Source: Rheinheimera soli (GTDB lineage Bacteria > Pseudomonadota > Gammaproteobacteria > Enterobacterales > Alteromonadaceae). Taken from it: a stretch of DNA of 64,000 nt. Within the stretch, counting starts at the first letter, position 1; every line of letters begins with the position of its first letter. The notes beneath the pieces were generated by a model. That model did not search any database. It saw only the letters and a list, made by a program, of their open reading frames with translations, and was not told where the DNA came from. The stretch lies in the NCBI RefSeq assembly GCF_021290985.1, contig NZ_JAJOYU010000007.1, positions 62,001 through 126,000 on the forward strand, written 5' to 3'. A program made the position numbers and the translations under genes. This document shows positions 17,882 through 26,871 of this stretch, one piece after another.

Positions 17882-18218
17882 ATGGATTAGGTAAGCCAGG
17901 CGAAGAAGTTCTTCATTGCACCGCATAATGGTCAGCGCAGACCCGACTTGAAGCTAAGGTTACTCCAACCTTGCACCTTATGCAACCCAAGCAATGCATC
18001 CATGATTTGATCCATGTAATAAGAAACAGACATCTTTCAGAAAAAAACATTAACTCAGAAGACTACCTGCGAAGTAGTAGCTTTAAGACGCTACCACAGC
18101 GCAGCAACAGGCCGTTATCCCGAAAAATAACAAATGTGTTTCTGACAGAACAGCAGACGCAGTTGCTAACCTCACAGGTTCTTTGGGTCGACTTATCGTT
18201 GCACAAGCCACAGTAGGT
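17882..18218 (-). other. Structured gene-free stretch upstream of the DUF3800 terminator
   Basis: 337 bp between the binding-protein gene and the terminator. On the minus strand it shows hairpins at 17956-17972 (AAGGTT/AACCTT, 5-nt loop) and 17902-17914 (GAAGAA/TTCTTC). A 33-codon frame (18033 to 17932) looks mildly protein-like but has no ribosome binding site. It could be an attenuator leader of DUF3800, a small RNA ending at 17854, or gene remains. I found no tRNA. Confidence 0.35.
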
Positions 18219-19121
18219 TTATCGATCAACAGCTTTAAAATCCTGCGGCTGGAACCAGTATCTGCTGTTATTTACCGGAGTATCTGGGCTTAACAGTGGG
18301 TTTGTAATACTGATCCACTGCTCTGTGGTTTGATGTTGCAGCGGAAATACATGGCGTGTCAGCTCCTGCTGTTGCATATGTTCCAGCAGTTCGCCGTCAT
18401 CGATCATTTGTTCCAGCCCTTGTTCAATCCATAAAGCCAAAGCTTCGTTATTTTTATGGGTGAAAAAGTAGATCGCAAAAGGGTAGTGCAGCATCAATGA
18501 GTCATAACGTATCAGTTCTGGGTATAAAGTGTGGCGTTGTTCCAGCTCAATCACTCCCTCGTGCACACCGCGTGGAAAATAATCACAACGTTTCGCCACC
18601 ATTTGTTTAAAGATGTTTTCGTAGACAGGAGCTTCTTCTACTTTTAAGCCTGAGTTTCGCATAATGTCGACGTCGGGCCAAAAAGCACCCTGACAAGCGG
18701 TGAATTGCTGCAGTTGTTGCAGGCTACGGATGGTATTAAATTTTGCAACTGAGTCTTTATGCAGAATAAATTTACGAAAGCCCATTAAGCCACGTTCCAG
18801 CGGAATACGGATAGCGCGGAATTCCTGCTCTTTTTTCAGATCTGTGCCTACCCAAAACACATCCAGAGATTGTTCTTTGTCCAGCTCGCGTAAAGCACGG
18901 CCTTGTTCCATCACAAAAGTTGTTTTGAGTTCTGCTACTGTGCGCCCGGCTGCAGCTTTAGTCAGAGCTTTTTTTAATAAGCTGGTGTAGTACTGATGAT
19001 TGATATCAAATTCAGAACGTGGTTTGGGGACCAATATCTGATGTGGTGTTTCTGCATTGCTGGCTTGCGTTTCAAAACAACATATAAATGCGCAGACAAG
19101 CGTCAGTAAAAACAACTTCAT
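18219..19121 (-). CDS. Periplasmic solute-binding-like protein
   Basis: A 300-residue secreted protein with a signal peptide (about 1-20, ending TQASNAE). The body resembles SBP_bac_3-type periplasmic binding proteins seen without transporter genes in Alteromonadales: a first lobe with LVPKPRSEFDINHQYYTSLLKKAL, a hinge near IRIPLERGLMGFRKF, then PVYENIFKQMVAKRCDYFPRG, and a return strand around LMLHYPFAIYFF. No ABC-transporter genes are adjacent, so it may serve as a sensor or a scavenging protein; the ligand is unknown. GAGG precedes the start. Confidence 0.75.
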   Translation of the reverse strand: MKLFLLTLVCAFICCFETQASNAETPHQILVPKPRSEFDINHQYYTSLLKKALTKAAAGRTVAELKTTFVMEQGRALRELDKEQSLDVFWVGTDLKKEQEFRAIRIPLERGLMGFRKFILHKDSVAKFNTIRSLQQLQQFTACQGAFWPDVDIMRNSGLKVEEAPVYENIFKQMVAKRCDYFPRGVHEGVIELEQRHTLYPELIRYDSLMLHYPFAIYFFTHKNNEALALWIEQGLEQMIDDGELLEHMQQQELTRHVFPLQHQTTEQWISITNPLLSPDTPVNNSRYWFQPQDFKAVDR

Positions 19122-19327
19122 AACGAAACCTCAAAGCATCAACACTACTAAGTGTAAATGCCTGCAACATAAAGGACTAGATTTATTGGCTGGCTTTTTA
19201 GCCCTGAGCTCTGGTTTTACTGGATACCTCATTTAATTGTTAATAAATTGAATATTATTCTTTGATGGTCGCAAAAATCCGTTAAGCTATAAGGCAGATT
19301 TAATTAGTTCATTCTTAAGGACAAGTT

Positions 19328-20266
19328 ATGCTCGAAACAAACTTAATTGTCACTGCAGCGCTGGTGCTGGCTGTGTTAATACTGATTGGCAAAACTGTCG
19401 TAATTTTGCCACAAAATATGGCCTACATTATTGAGCGTTTAGGCAAATATTATGAAACTCAAACTGCAGGTTTACAGTTTGTTATTCCTTTTATTGATCG
19501 TATTGCCTACAAGGTGTCATTAAAAGAAAGCGCTATTGATATTCCAAGCCAATCTGCTATCACCAAAGACAATATCAGTCTGACGATTGACGGTGTGTTG
19601 TATATCAAGGTGATGGAACCTTACAAAGCCTCCTATGGTATTGATAACTATGTGTATGCTGTGATCCAGCTGGCACAAACATCGATGCGTTCTGAAATTG
19701 GTAAGCTGGATTTAGATAAAACCTTTGAAGAGCGTGACAGCCTGAACGTCAAAATCATCCATGCTATTAATCAGGCCTCTGCGGCCTGGGGCGTGCAGGT
19801 GATGCGTTATGAAATTAAAGATATTAATCCTCCGGCTTCTGTATTGGATGCGATGGAAAAACAAATGCGTGCTGAGCGGGAAAAACGCGCTTCGATTCTC
19901 GACTCCGAAGGTAAACGCCAGGCCGCTATCAATATAGCCGAAGGTGCCAAGCAAGCGACAGTGCTGTCCGCTGAAGCCGAAAGGGAACAGCAGGTATTAA
20001 AAGCTGAAGGTGAAGCTCTTTCTATTACCTTAGTGGCCGAAGCAAAAGCCAGGGCGTTAACCATGATAGGCCAGGCCGCTGCTACTACTGAAGGTCAGGC
20101 CGCCGTGTTGCTGGATTTAGCCACAGAGGCCATTGCTGCGAAAAAAGCCATAGCTCGTGAATCTACAGTGGTACTGATGGATAACGATAAATCTTCAGCC
20201 GGAAACACAGTAGCTGAAGCTTTAGGTGTAGTGGCTGCGATTCAAAAATCCGGGGTTTTATCTTAA
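19328..20266 (+). CDS. qmcA: SPFH/stomatin-like membrane protein QmcA
   Basis: A 312-residue SPFH (band 7) protein. One N-terminal membrane helix (about 5-27) precedes the SPFH domain (VVILPQNMAYIIERLGKYYETQTAGLQFVIP to about 190), then an alanine/glutamate-rich coiled coil (AEGAKQATVLSAEAEREQQ and onward) that drives oligomerisation. Proteins of this kind form large rings or cages in the inner membrane and modulate proteases such as FtsH. It is followed 21 nt later by its usual partner, an NfeD/YbbJ-type gene, as in E. coli qmcA-ybbJ. Confidence 0.92.
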   Translation: MLETNLIVTAALVLAVLILIGKTVVILPQNMAYIIERLGKYYETQTAGLQFVIPFIDRIAYKVSLKESAIDIPSQSAITKDNISLTIDGVLYIKVMEPYKASYGIDNYVYAVIQLAQTSMRSEIGKLDLDKTFEERDSLNVKIIHAINQASAAWGVQVMRYEIKDINPPASVLDAMEKQMRAEREKRASILDSEGKRQAAINIAEGAKQATVLSAEAEREQQVLKAEGEALSITLVAEAKARALTMIGQAAATTEGQAAVLLDLATEAIAAKKAIARESTVVLMDNDKSSAGNTVAEALGVVAAIQKSGVLS

Positions 20267-20287
20267 AGCGCTATCTAAGGACTATCT

Positions 20288-20761
20288 ATGGAACTGAATC
20301 TGTTATCTGGCTTATTACTTCTGGCTTTGTTGTGTCTGGCGTTATTGCCTTTTGCTATTCCGGGTGTGCTCGAAGTTCTGCTGTCTTTGGCTATTGCAGC
20401 CTTTGTCAGCGCCGCGCTGATGTGGTTTGGCTGGTTGCCGGATGAAACCAGTCTGGTGCTGTTAAGCCTGGCTATGTTAACGGCTTTGTCGGCTGTGTTG
20501 TTGTGGAAACCTTTGCGGAAACTGCAAAAAACCGGCATTAGGTTGCAGGAAGACAGCGCTATTTCTGATTTTGTTGGTACAGAACTGGTGCTGACAGAAC
20601 AAGCCCATAAAGACAGTGATAGTCATATTCAGTTTTGTGGTCTGGAATGGCGGGTCAGATTGGATCCGGAAGAAACGGCGTTGGCGGTTGATCCCGGCCA
20701 GACAGTGGTGATCAGTTCCGCTATGGTTGGACTGTTGCTGGTAAAAAGCAAAACCAGCTGA
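20288..20761 (+). CDS. NfeD-family membrane protein
   Basis: A 157-residue YbbJ-type NfeD protein. Three hydrophobic helices fill about 5-75 (LLSGLLLLALLCLALLPFAI, VLEVLLSLAIAAFVSAALMWFGW, TSLVLLSLAMLTALSAVLLW), then a C-terminal OB-fold domain begins around DFVGTELVLTE and runs to the end (WRVRLD, VDPGQTVVISSAMVGLLLVK). NfeD proteins with OB folds pair with SPFH proteins, and the gene follows qmcA by 21 nt. The role is probably assembly or tuning of the SPFH complex. Confidence 0.9.
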   Translation: MELNLLSGLLLLALLCLALLPFAIPGVLEVLLSLAIAAFVSAALMWFGWLPDETSLVLLSLAMLTALSAVLLWKPLRKLQKTGIRLQEDSAISDFVGTELVLTEQAHKDSDSHIQFCGLEWRVRLDPEETALAVDPGQTVVISSAMVGLLLVKSKTS

Positions 20762-20853
20762 TGCTGTTGTATAGTCTGACGTAAAGCTGTTGCAGAGGCT
20801 AACTTATACCAGCCCCTGCATCAGCTGCTGCCACGGGGACTTGGCTTAGGAGC

Positions 20854-23397
20854 TTAGCTTAACCTGAAACCTTGCTGTTCAAAATCCATCAGCCACTGGC
20901 TAAAAGTGGCAAATGGCATAGGTTTAGCCAGCAAATAGCCCTGTACCGCATCAGCGCCTAAACGTCTTGCAAACTCCAGCTCTTTTATGGTTTCAACCCC
21001 TTCAACCACAGTATAAAGCTGCAAGGATTTACCCAGCATCACAGCGTATCTTAATACCGTATCGTCATTTAATCGTACCGCCTGACACAGCAAGTCCCGA
21101 TCAATTTTAAGTTCACCCAAAGGCAAGCCCTGTAAGCGGGCTAAGGACGATTGGCCGACACCAAAGTCATCTAACGAGATCCGAATATTAGAACGCTCCA
21201 ATAATTTAAGAGCCTGTTCTGAATCCTGGACTAAATCAACAAAAGCCGTTTCGGTCAGCTCCAGTTGCAGTGGCACAGTGGAATAACTGGTACTTTTGAC
21301 GGCCTCTATCACCCGTGAAATCAAAGCAGCATTACGTAAATCCAGCGGAGAGATATTCATCGATAAACGCAAGTTTGCGCCAGCATCTGCCAGTTGTTTT
21401 TGCAGGATCAGGGTTTTATCCAGCACCCACTCGGTCACCTGACTGATCATGCCGGTTTGTTCGGCCAAAGGTATAAAATCAGTTGGAGATATTTGGCCCA
21501 TTTTTGGGTGATACCAGCGGATCAACAGTTCAGCAGCATGAATTTTCTGTTGTTTCATATCCAGTATCGGCTGCACATACAGTTCCAGTAAATCATCCTG
21601 CAGTGCAATATTAAGCTCTGACAATAAGTGGATATGCTCCAGGTTTTGTTCCAGATACAAAGGCTCATAAGGCAGGTAGTCGCCAGCTCTGTCGGCATGT
21701 TCTATGGCCGCTAAAGCTAAATCCAGCGTATCTGCAGCTTTGGCGCAATCAGCCGGATAGTGCACAGAGCTGTACACAGTGCCTAAATCCAGTTGAAGAT
21801 TGTCTACTTTTAGCAAGGCATCCAGTTGGTGACGTAGTTGTTCAAACTGCGAGCGGAAATCTGTTGGGGCAATCAGCACTGCATAACTGTCACGCTCCAG
21901 CGCAAACAAGCTGGGGTAGTGCGATTCTGTCTGGCGTTGTTGCTCGCCCCAGCGCTTGAGTATTTTGCTAAAGCCAATGATGGTGTGATTGGCTTCCTCC
22001 ACTCCTAAAGCCCGTTCAATCTGCCGAAAACGTTGGTGCTCAATCATCACCAGATAAAAATCACTGTTTCGTTGTTGATCCAGCTCTTCCAGCCTGTTCA
22101 GCAGCGCCTGTTTATTCGGTAAATCAGAGATATGATCTTTCAGTGCCTGTGCCAGCGCTTTTTGCTGAATACTTTGAATATGCTGTTGCTGATCAAGAAT
22201 TTGCTGCTGGAAGGCAATTTTTTTATTCTTTTCCAGATACAAATTTTGCAGCATCGCAAAGACAAAAAACAGCGCCGCTAAGGCATTGCCTATTTCCATG
22301 GCTGAATTGGTAAGAACTACCGCAGGAAGGTAACCTTTGCTGCGTAGTATCATCACAGCAACACCTGTCAGCATGGTCAGTAATGCCATGGAAAGAAACA
22401 GAGCATTGGTATGGCGTTTATGCAGTAACCAGAAACTGGCAAGCAGCATCAAACCGCCTGTCAGAGCAGTCAGCTCTACCCCTATTTTTTTTAACCAATA
22501 TGCACCCAGCCAAGGGCTGGCCAGAAGCAACAAAACAGCAAAAACTCTGATCAACTGAAAAGGCCACATTAACCAGTTGGGGGTCAGGGTGTTGCGGAAA
22601 AACGACAACATAAAGGCTGATGCAAGCAAAGATCCCAGCACAGCGCCATATTCAATGACCAGGTTGTAGTCCGGTGAGTTTGGCCAGACGTAGGCGAACA
22701 ACAGGCCGTTAAGCTCTAACTGGATCAATACAACAGTTAAAAACATGCCGGAAAAAGCCAAAAAATAGCCATGACGATAAATCAGATAAAGTCCGGCTGA
22801 AAGCGCAATCAGACACAAAAAAATGCCGCTGAACAGGCTTTGTATAAACACGGACAAGTGTTCCTGTTGCTCCATTTCCACCATGCTACTGCGCTGCAGC
22901 GGGAGCATATTGGCGCCCTGATTGGTCACTTTGGCAAAAAGCCATAAGTCTTCGCTACTGGCAGGCAATGGAATAACAAAGTTCAGCGTGGGTAAAGGCC
23001 GCAGGCTATAGAGTTGCTGATCTCCGAGCTGATAACTCTGCAACAGGTTTAATTGTTGATCCACGATATAAAGCTCAAGTTTGTCTAAAAAGGGCGCCAG
23101 CACAGACAGAGCTGTTTCTGTGTTGTTGGCGGCAAGCCTGGTTTTATACCAGTACGAACTTTGCTGATAACCCAGACTGGCGATGGAGCTTGGCAGCAGT
23201 TGCCATTGATCGGCGGGCTGGAACATTAACTGCTGTAATTCTGTGGTTTGTTCAGTAACGGGAAAATAATGCAGTGTATTCAGTGGCTTTAATATGTGTT
23301 GTGGAACCAGATGAACCAGCAGCAATGCGATTAGCAGCAGTCCACATAAGGCCAGAAAAAACAAAGTATGGAACAAAGGGTTTTGGCGGAAGGTCAT
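20854..23397 (-). CDS. 7TMR-DISM membrane protein with degenerate GGDEF and intact EAL domains
   Basis: An 847-residue membrane signalling protein. A signal-anchor helix is followed by a periplasmic 7TMR-DISMED2-type domain (about 40-170), seven membrane helices (about 180-395), a short coiled coil, a GGDEF-fold domain (about 425-575) and an EAL domain (about 585-840). The GGDEF motif is replaced by ERDSY near residue 500, so diguanylate cyclase activity is unlikely. The EAL site looks complete: E623 in AELLIRW, Asn in MNISPLDLR, Glu in LELTE, Asp pair in LDDFGVG, Lys in LKIDRDL, Glu in VEGVET and Gln in VQGYL. A c-di-GMP phosphodiesterase is expected, controlled by a carbohydrate-like periplasmic ligand. 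Confidence 0.9.
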   Translation of the reverse strand: MTFRQNPLFHTLFFLALCGLLLIALLLVHLVPQHILKPLNTLHYFPVTEQTTELQQLMFQPADQWQLLPSSIASLGYQQSSYWYKTRLAANNTETALSVLAPFLDKLELYIVDQQLNLLQSYQLGDQQLYSLRPLPTLNFVIPLPASSEDLWLFAKVTNQGANMLPLQRSSMVEMEQQEHLSVFIQSLFSGIFLCLIALSAGLYLIYRHGYFLAFSGMFLTVVLIQLELNGLLFAYVWPNSPDYNLVIEYGAVLGSLLASAFMLSFFRNTLTPNWLMWPFQLIRVFAVLLLLASPWLGAYWLKKIGVELTALTGGLMLLASFWLLHKRHTNALFLSMALLTMLTGVAVMILRSKGYLPAVVLTNSAMEIGNALAALFFVFAMLQNLYLEKNKKIAFQQQILDQQQHIQSIQQKALAQALKDHISDLPNKQALLNRLEELDQQRNSDFYLVMIEHQRFRQIERALGVEEANHTIIGFSKILKRWGEQQRQTESHYPSLFALERDSYAVLIAPTDFRSQFEQLRHQLDALLKVDNLQLDLGTVYSSVHYPADCAKAADTLDLALAAIEHADRAGDYLPYEPLYLEQNLEHIHLLSELNIALQDDLLELYVQPILDMKQQKIHAAELLIRWYHPKMGQISPTDFIPLAEQTGMISQVTEWVLDKTLILQKQLADAGANLRLSMNISPLDLRNAALISRVIEAVKSTSYSTVPLQLELTETAFVDLVQDSEQALKLLERSNIRISLDDFGVGQSSLARLQGLPLGELKIDRDLLCQAVRLNDDTVLRYAVMLGKSLQLYTVVEGVETIKELEFARRLGADAVQGYLLAKPMPFATFSQWLMDFEQQGFRLS

Positions 23398-23667
23398 AAC
23401 AGCTCAGACAGAATATACCTGATCTAACCTTAGCTGGCAGAATGGCAGATGCAACGCGCAAATTGACAAATCTAGTAAATTTTCCACAGGTAAAAACTTT
23501 GTTCGAGTTTATTGAACAGCCTTATCAATTTTTATTGCTTTTTAATTGAGCAACTAAGGCTGATACTTGCGCCACAGATTGATTGCAAGGCACAGATCCT
23601 TCTCCACTTCTGTCCGTATTATTTCAGGCAGCCAATTGCTGTCAGATTGTTAGTAAAGAGGATTTTT

Positions 23668-24729
23668 ATGCGAACCATCACCGGGATCAAAGCTGCAGGC
23701 TTAGCTGCATTAACAGGTATTTTGCTGCTGTCTTTAGGCGGCTGTTCGCAAAAGCAAGCCTTAAGCTCAGTGGTCTGGCAACAGCAATTGAATTTGCCTT
23801 CAGTAGTGCATTCAGCTGAAGTGGCACAAAGCTTATCGCTGAATATCGACGAAATCAGTTTTGACTGGATGGATCAAAGCAGAGAGCGGGTAGTACCTGC
23901 TTTGTTGTTTAAACCTGCCCATCAGAAAAAAGCCAAAGCCTTAATCGTATTTTCCCATGGTTTAGGCGGCTCGAAAGAACGTTACGCCTATTTAGGCCAG
24001 TATTGGGCCAGTCAGGGATATGCCAGTTTGCATGTGCAACACGACGGCAGTGATCGCAAAGTATGGCGTGGTAACAGGTTGTTATTGCCTTTGCGTTTAA
24101 TGGATGCTGCGGATGCCAGCGAAGCTTTGGCCAGAGTGCAGGATGTGAAGTTTGCTTTGGATAAAATTCTGGCCTCTGACTATGCAGCAGATTTTGATCA
24201 TCAAAACATTCTGATGGCAGGCCATTCCTATGGCGCTAATACCTCAATGTTGTTAAGTGGCGCTCAGGTGGAGCAAAACGGTGAATTAGTCAGTCTGAAA
24301 GATGACAGAATTAAAGCTGCTATTTTAATTTCAGCTCCGCCTTTTTATAACGATCAACCGCTGGACCAGGTGCTGGCAGAAGTGACCATCCCGACTTTGC
24401 ATATCACCACCACTGAAGATGAAATTAAGGTACCGGGTTATTATTCATCTCCGGCAGACAGATTTGAGCTGTATTACGCTATGGCCAGCAGCTACAAAGT
24501 ACTGGCAGTGTTCAGCTCAGGCAGTCACAATATTTTTTCAGGCTGGCGCAGAAGTGAAGACATAGCACCACAACAGCAAGTGATCAAAGCTGCTACTCAG
24601 GCTTTATCCAGTGCCTTTATCGAACAAGTCACCACGGGCGATGGCCGTGCCATGAGCTTGTGGGCGCAACAACATCAAGCTGTGTTATCTGATTTTATTC
24701 GCTCAGATTTAGTAGCTGTGGTGAATTAA
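23668..24729 (+). CDS. Lipoprotein alpha/beta-hydrolase (PAF-acetylhydrolase/dienelactone-hydrolase-like)
   Basis: A 353-residue lipoprotein with lipobox LGGC after a signal peptide that begins MRTITGIKAAGL. The hydrolase core shows the HG oxyanion element in VFSHGLGGSKERYAYLGQYW, the nucleophile elbow AGHSYGAN, an acid candidate in TTTEDEIKVPG and the His in SGSHNIFSGW. It fits the predicted-dienelactone-hydrolase/PAF-acetylhydrolase group. I start it at 23668 with AAAGAGGA upstream; the frame opens at 23512, but the 52 extra residues would precede the signal peptide. The substrate is unknown and the likely site is the envelope. Confidence 0.85.
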   Translation: MRTITGIKAAGLAALTGILLLSLGGCSQKQALSSVVWQQQLNLPSVVHSAEVAQSLSLNIDEISFDWMDQSRERVVPALLFKPAHQKKAKALIVFSHGLGGSKERYAYLGQYWASQGYASLHVQHDGSDRKVWRGNRLLLPLRLMDAADASEALARVQDVKFALDKILASDYAADFDHQNILMAGHSYGANTSMLLSGAQVEQNGELVSLKDDRIKAAILISAPPFYNDQPLDQVLAEVTIPTLHITTTEDEIKVPGYYSSPADRFELYYAMASSYKVLAVFSSGSHNIFSGWRRSEDIAPQQQVIKAATQALSSAFIEQVTTGDGRAMSLWAQQHQAVLSDFIRSDLVAVVN

Positions 24730-24739
24730 GTGGTTAGCC

Positions 24740-24778
24740 TTAGGCGCTGAGTTGGTCTCCCAACAATTCAGCGCCTAA
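24740..24778. terminator. Long hairpin at the convergent ends of the hydrolase and cupin genes
   Basis: An 11-bp perfect arm (TTAGGCGCTGA with TCAGCGCCTAA), extended by GTTGG/CCAAC around a TCTC loop with a 3-nt bulge. It overlaps the last codons of the cupin gene and lies 10 nt past the hydrolase stop. There is no T tract on either side, so its role as a terminator or mRNA 3'-end stabiliser is tentative. Confidence 0.4.
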
Positions 24779-25456
24779 ATGTCCCACTTTGACATAAATC
24801 AGCGCACCTTCAGCACCAGTAAAAGGCTGGTGCTTGCTCCAGCGTGGGCTGCGTAACCAGCTGCCTTTTGGGTAACTGCCAAACTCGTCCTGAAACACAC
24901 CTTCGAGTACATAAATTTCTTCACCCCCAGCATGCACATGAGGCTGGAATCTGGTGTTGGGTGCCCAGCGCACTAAGGCTGTGTTGATGCCATCAAACTG
25001 ATGCAAAGGTAATACTTGCAAACCCGGTACTAAACCTGGCTGCCAGTATTGCTGCTCTGGTCGGAGGCAAAGCTGTTCTGTGTCGCCTTGGCTAAATTGC
25101 CAGAGCTTCACCAGTAACAAACAGCCTTCTTTGGAAAAAGGGGCGTGTGAAGTGCCGGGTGGGTTACGTAAGTAAGTACCAACTGGGTAGTCGCCGTATT
25201 CATCAGAAAAAGTACCTTCCAATACCAGAATTTCTTCGCCGCCACCGTGTTGGTGTGAAGCAAACTGACTACCGGCTAAATAGCGCACTATGCTGGTAGC
25301 TTTGGCTACTTCTGCGCCTATTCTGTCCAAAGGCCTTCTGTGAATATCTTTGGCAGGAGACTCATACCAGAGTGCCTGCTCTGGGGTTTGCACTATGCGC
25401 TGACTTAAATCCGTATTGATTTCGGCGCTCATTTGAGTCCAGGGTAATAAGGTCAT
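24740..25456 (-). CDS. Double-cupin protein, ChrR-cupin type
   Basis: A 238-residue protein of two ChrR-type cupin domains (about 30-125 and 135-230). Each has the metal-binding pattern: HQHGGGEEILVLEG with a later His in PPGTSHAPF, and HVHAGGEEIYVLEG with SKHQPF. Either Zn, Mn or Fe could be bound. The N-terminal zinc-finger of the ChrR anti-sigma factor is absent and no sigma-factor gene is adjacent, so it is not a classical anti-sigma protein. It follows the TIGR03643 gene by 9 nt, forming a two-gene operon. In related bacteria such pairs are linked to light or oxidative-stress genes (general knowledge, not seen here). Confidence 0.85.
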   Translation of the reverse strand: MTLLPWTQMSAEINTDLSQRIVQTPEQALWYESPAKDIHRRPLDRIGAEVAKATSIVRYLAGSQFASHQHGGGEEILVLEGTFSDEYGDYPVGTYLRNPPGTSHAPFSKEGCLLLVKLWQFSQGDTEQLCLRPEQQYWQPGLVPGLQVLPLHQFDGINTALVRWAPNTRFQPHVHAGGEEIYVLEGVFQDEFGSYPKGSWLRSPRWSKHQPFTGAEGALIYVKVGHLGAELLGDQLSA

Positions 25457-25465
25457 GGTGTTGAT

Positions 25466-25729
25466 TTATCTCTTGTATTGAGTCGGACAGTAGCCACGAT
25501 TAATTTCAGGCGATCTTAGCTTTAAATGTTTAGTTGTGCGGCCTGTGGTGCGTTTACGCCATAATTCAAAGCCGCTGCGTTTTAGCTCTTTACGCATCAG
25601 CTCAATCAGCTGGTGCTGGTTTAAGCCATATAAATTTTCGATGGCTTCAAAAGGTGTTCTGTCTTCCCATGCCATTTCAATAATGCGGGATAAGTCTTCA
25701 GGGCTATATTCAGTATTAAAAGTACTCAC
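25466..25729 (-). CDS. TIGR03643/DUF2805 family protein
   Basis: An 87-residue basic protein matching the DUF2805/TIGR03643 family (SRIIEMAWEDRTPFEAIENLYGL, LMRKELKRSGFELWRKRTTGR). The N-terminal half reads like a helix-turn-helix, so nucleic-acid binding is plausible but unproven. The start is GTG 25729 with only a weak upstream purine stretch. It is the first gene of a pair with the double-cupin gene and lies 69 nt after the DUF2804 gene on the same strand. Confidence 0.85.
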   Translation of the reverse strand: MSTFNTEYSPEDLSRIIEMAWEDRTPFEAIENLYGLNQHQLIELMRKELKRSGFELWRKRTTGRTTKHLKLRSPEINRGYCPTQYKR

Positions 25730-25798
25730 GCTATTGTTACTTCTGCTATCAGTCAGATATTTTAAATACGTTGCTTCAGGTTAACCGGACCAATAGTA

Positions 25799-26827
25799 CT
25801 ACCACTTAGCATAATGATCTTCTGCCAGGCCTTTTACTGCATTCAGTTGTAATTTTGTGCCGTTTTGAAGCAACACAAAGCCCGTATAAAACCCAACATA
25901 CTGGCGGAAGTTACTGGCCAGTAAGCCAATATTGACCTTTTCCTTACGGCAATACAAAGGCATAAATTCAAGCTGAACTTCGCCGCAGAGACAGCTGACT
26001 TGCCAAGGTTTTTTATCGTCTTTGCGATCAAAGACAAAAGATGCAGGGCTTAAATGCTGGATTTGGCCATCAAACCAGAGTGCATTTTCACAAAGCCCGG
26101 TTTCGTTAACACCTGCTGCCATATTCAAACCAAAAGCTTTGCCTTCGACCATGGCGTTGATACTGGCCCAGCGCCAACTGGTTTGGCGACGCATAAAACC
26201 TGCCGAGAAATCATAACCTGCTAACGCCTGGGTTAAATCCAGAGTTTTGCCCTGAAGTTCGAGTGAGCCTGACACCTTTAAGGCATTGGATTTTTCTGTG
26301 TAAGTAAAGCCGTTGTAGCCTGTTGGAGCGTTTAAGGCCAAAGGCATTTGTTGAGCTTTTTCTATAGTTAAATTAGCTTTTAACTCTTTAGTATCAATGC
26401 TTAATTGCCAATTCGTTGAGTTGGTTTTTATTGCAACTTTATAAGCACCAAACTGCTGTTTGGCCTCTCCGGAGCAGGGCGAATCACTCATCTGATTACC
26501 CAAAGCACCAGGCAATAACAACCCTTTGCTGATAGCCTTGTTGCTGTCAAAGCTATACAAATAAGCAAAACCTGAATTGGCATACCGAATATCAGCAATA
26601 GCTACAGCCAGTAACCAGTCAGCACCTGTGACACAAATAAACTGAAACTGCTTGTAGTTAAAATAACGGGCGAGGGCACTGGCCTTTTTGTCCATCAAAT
26701 TCTGATAAACAAAATCCTGCAAATTAAAATCCACAATTGAGCCGTCAAACAAGCCAAAGGCCGGTTGGCCATTGACTTGGATCAGTTGTTGTGGTGCTTT
26801 TGTCAGGAGTGGCTGATAACTGCTCAT
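25799..26827 (-). CDS. DUF2804 domain protein
   Basis: A 342-residue protein of the DUF2804 family, recognised by its FICVTGADWLLAVAIADIRYANSGFAYLYSFD start and the SWRWASINAMVEGKAFGLNMAAG block. It has no signal peptide or membrane segment. DUF2804 proteins resemble lipocalin/hydroxyneurosporene-synthase-like beta barrels; the function is unknown. Two cysteines sit close together as CLCGEV near the C-terminus. It lies 44 nt behind prpE on the same strand, so it may share its transcript. Confidence 0.8.
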   Translation of the reverse strand: MSSYQPLLTKAPQQLIQVNGQPAFGLFDGSIVDFNLQDFVYQNLMDKKASALARYFNYKQFQFICVTGADWLLAVAIADIRYANSGFAYLYSFDSNKAISKGLLLPGALGNQMSDSPCSGEAKQQFGAYKVAIKTNSTNWQLSIDTKELKANLTIEKAQQMPLALNAPTGYNGFTYTEKSNALKVSGSLELQGKTLDLTQALAGYDFSAGFMRRQTSWRWASINAMVEGKAFGLNMAAGVNETGLCENALWFDGQIQHLSPASFVFDRKDDKKPWQVSCLCGEVQLEFMPLYCRKEKVNIGLLASNFRQYVGFYTGFVLLQNGTKLQLNAVKGLAEDHYAKW

Positions 26828-26871
26828 AATGCTTCTTAGTAAAAACTTTGTTGTACTTTACTGCAAAGCCA

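Noticed and set aside
17971-18216. Plus-strand 81-codon frame between DUF3800 and the binding-protein gene
   Set aside because: No ribosome binding site, low-quality composition, and it lies antisense to the structured minus-strand leader.
13325-18218. Prophage or integrative element
   Set aside because: One IS-type transposase and a DUF3800 gene, but no integrase of the tyrosine type, tRNA attachment site, structural phage genes or direct repeats at the edges.
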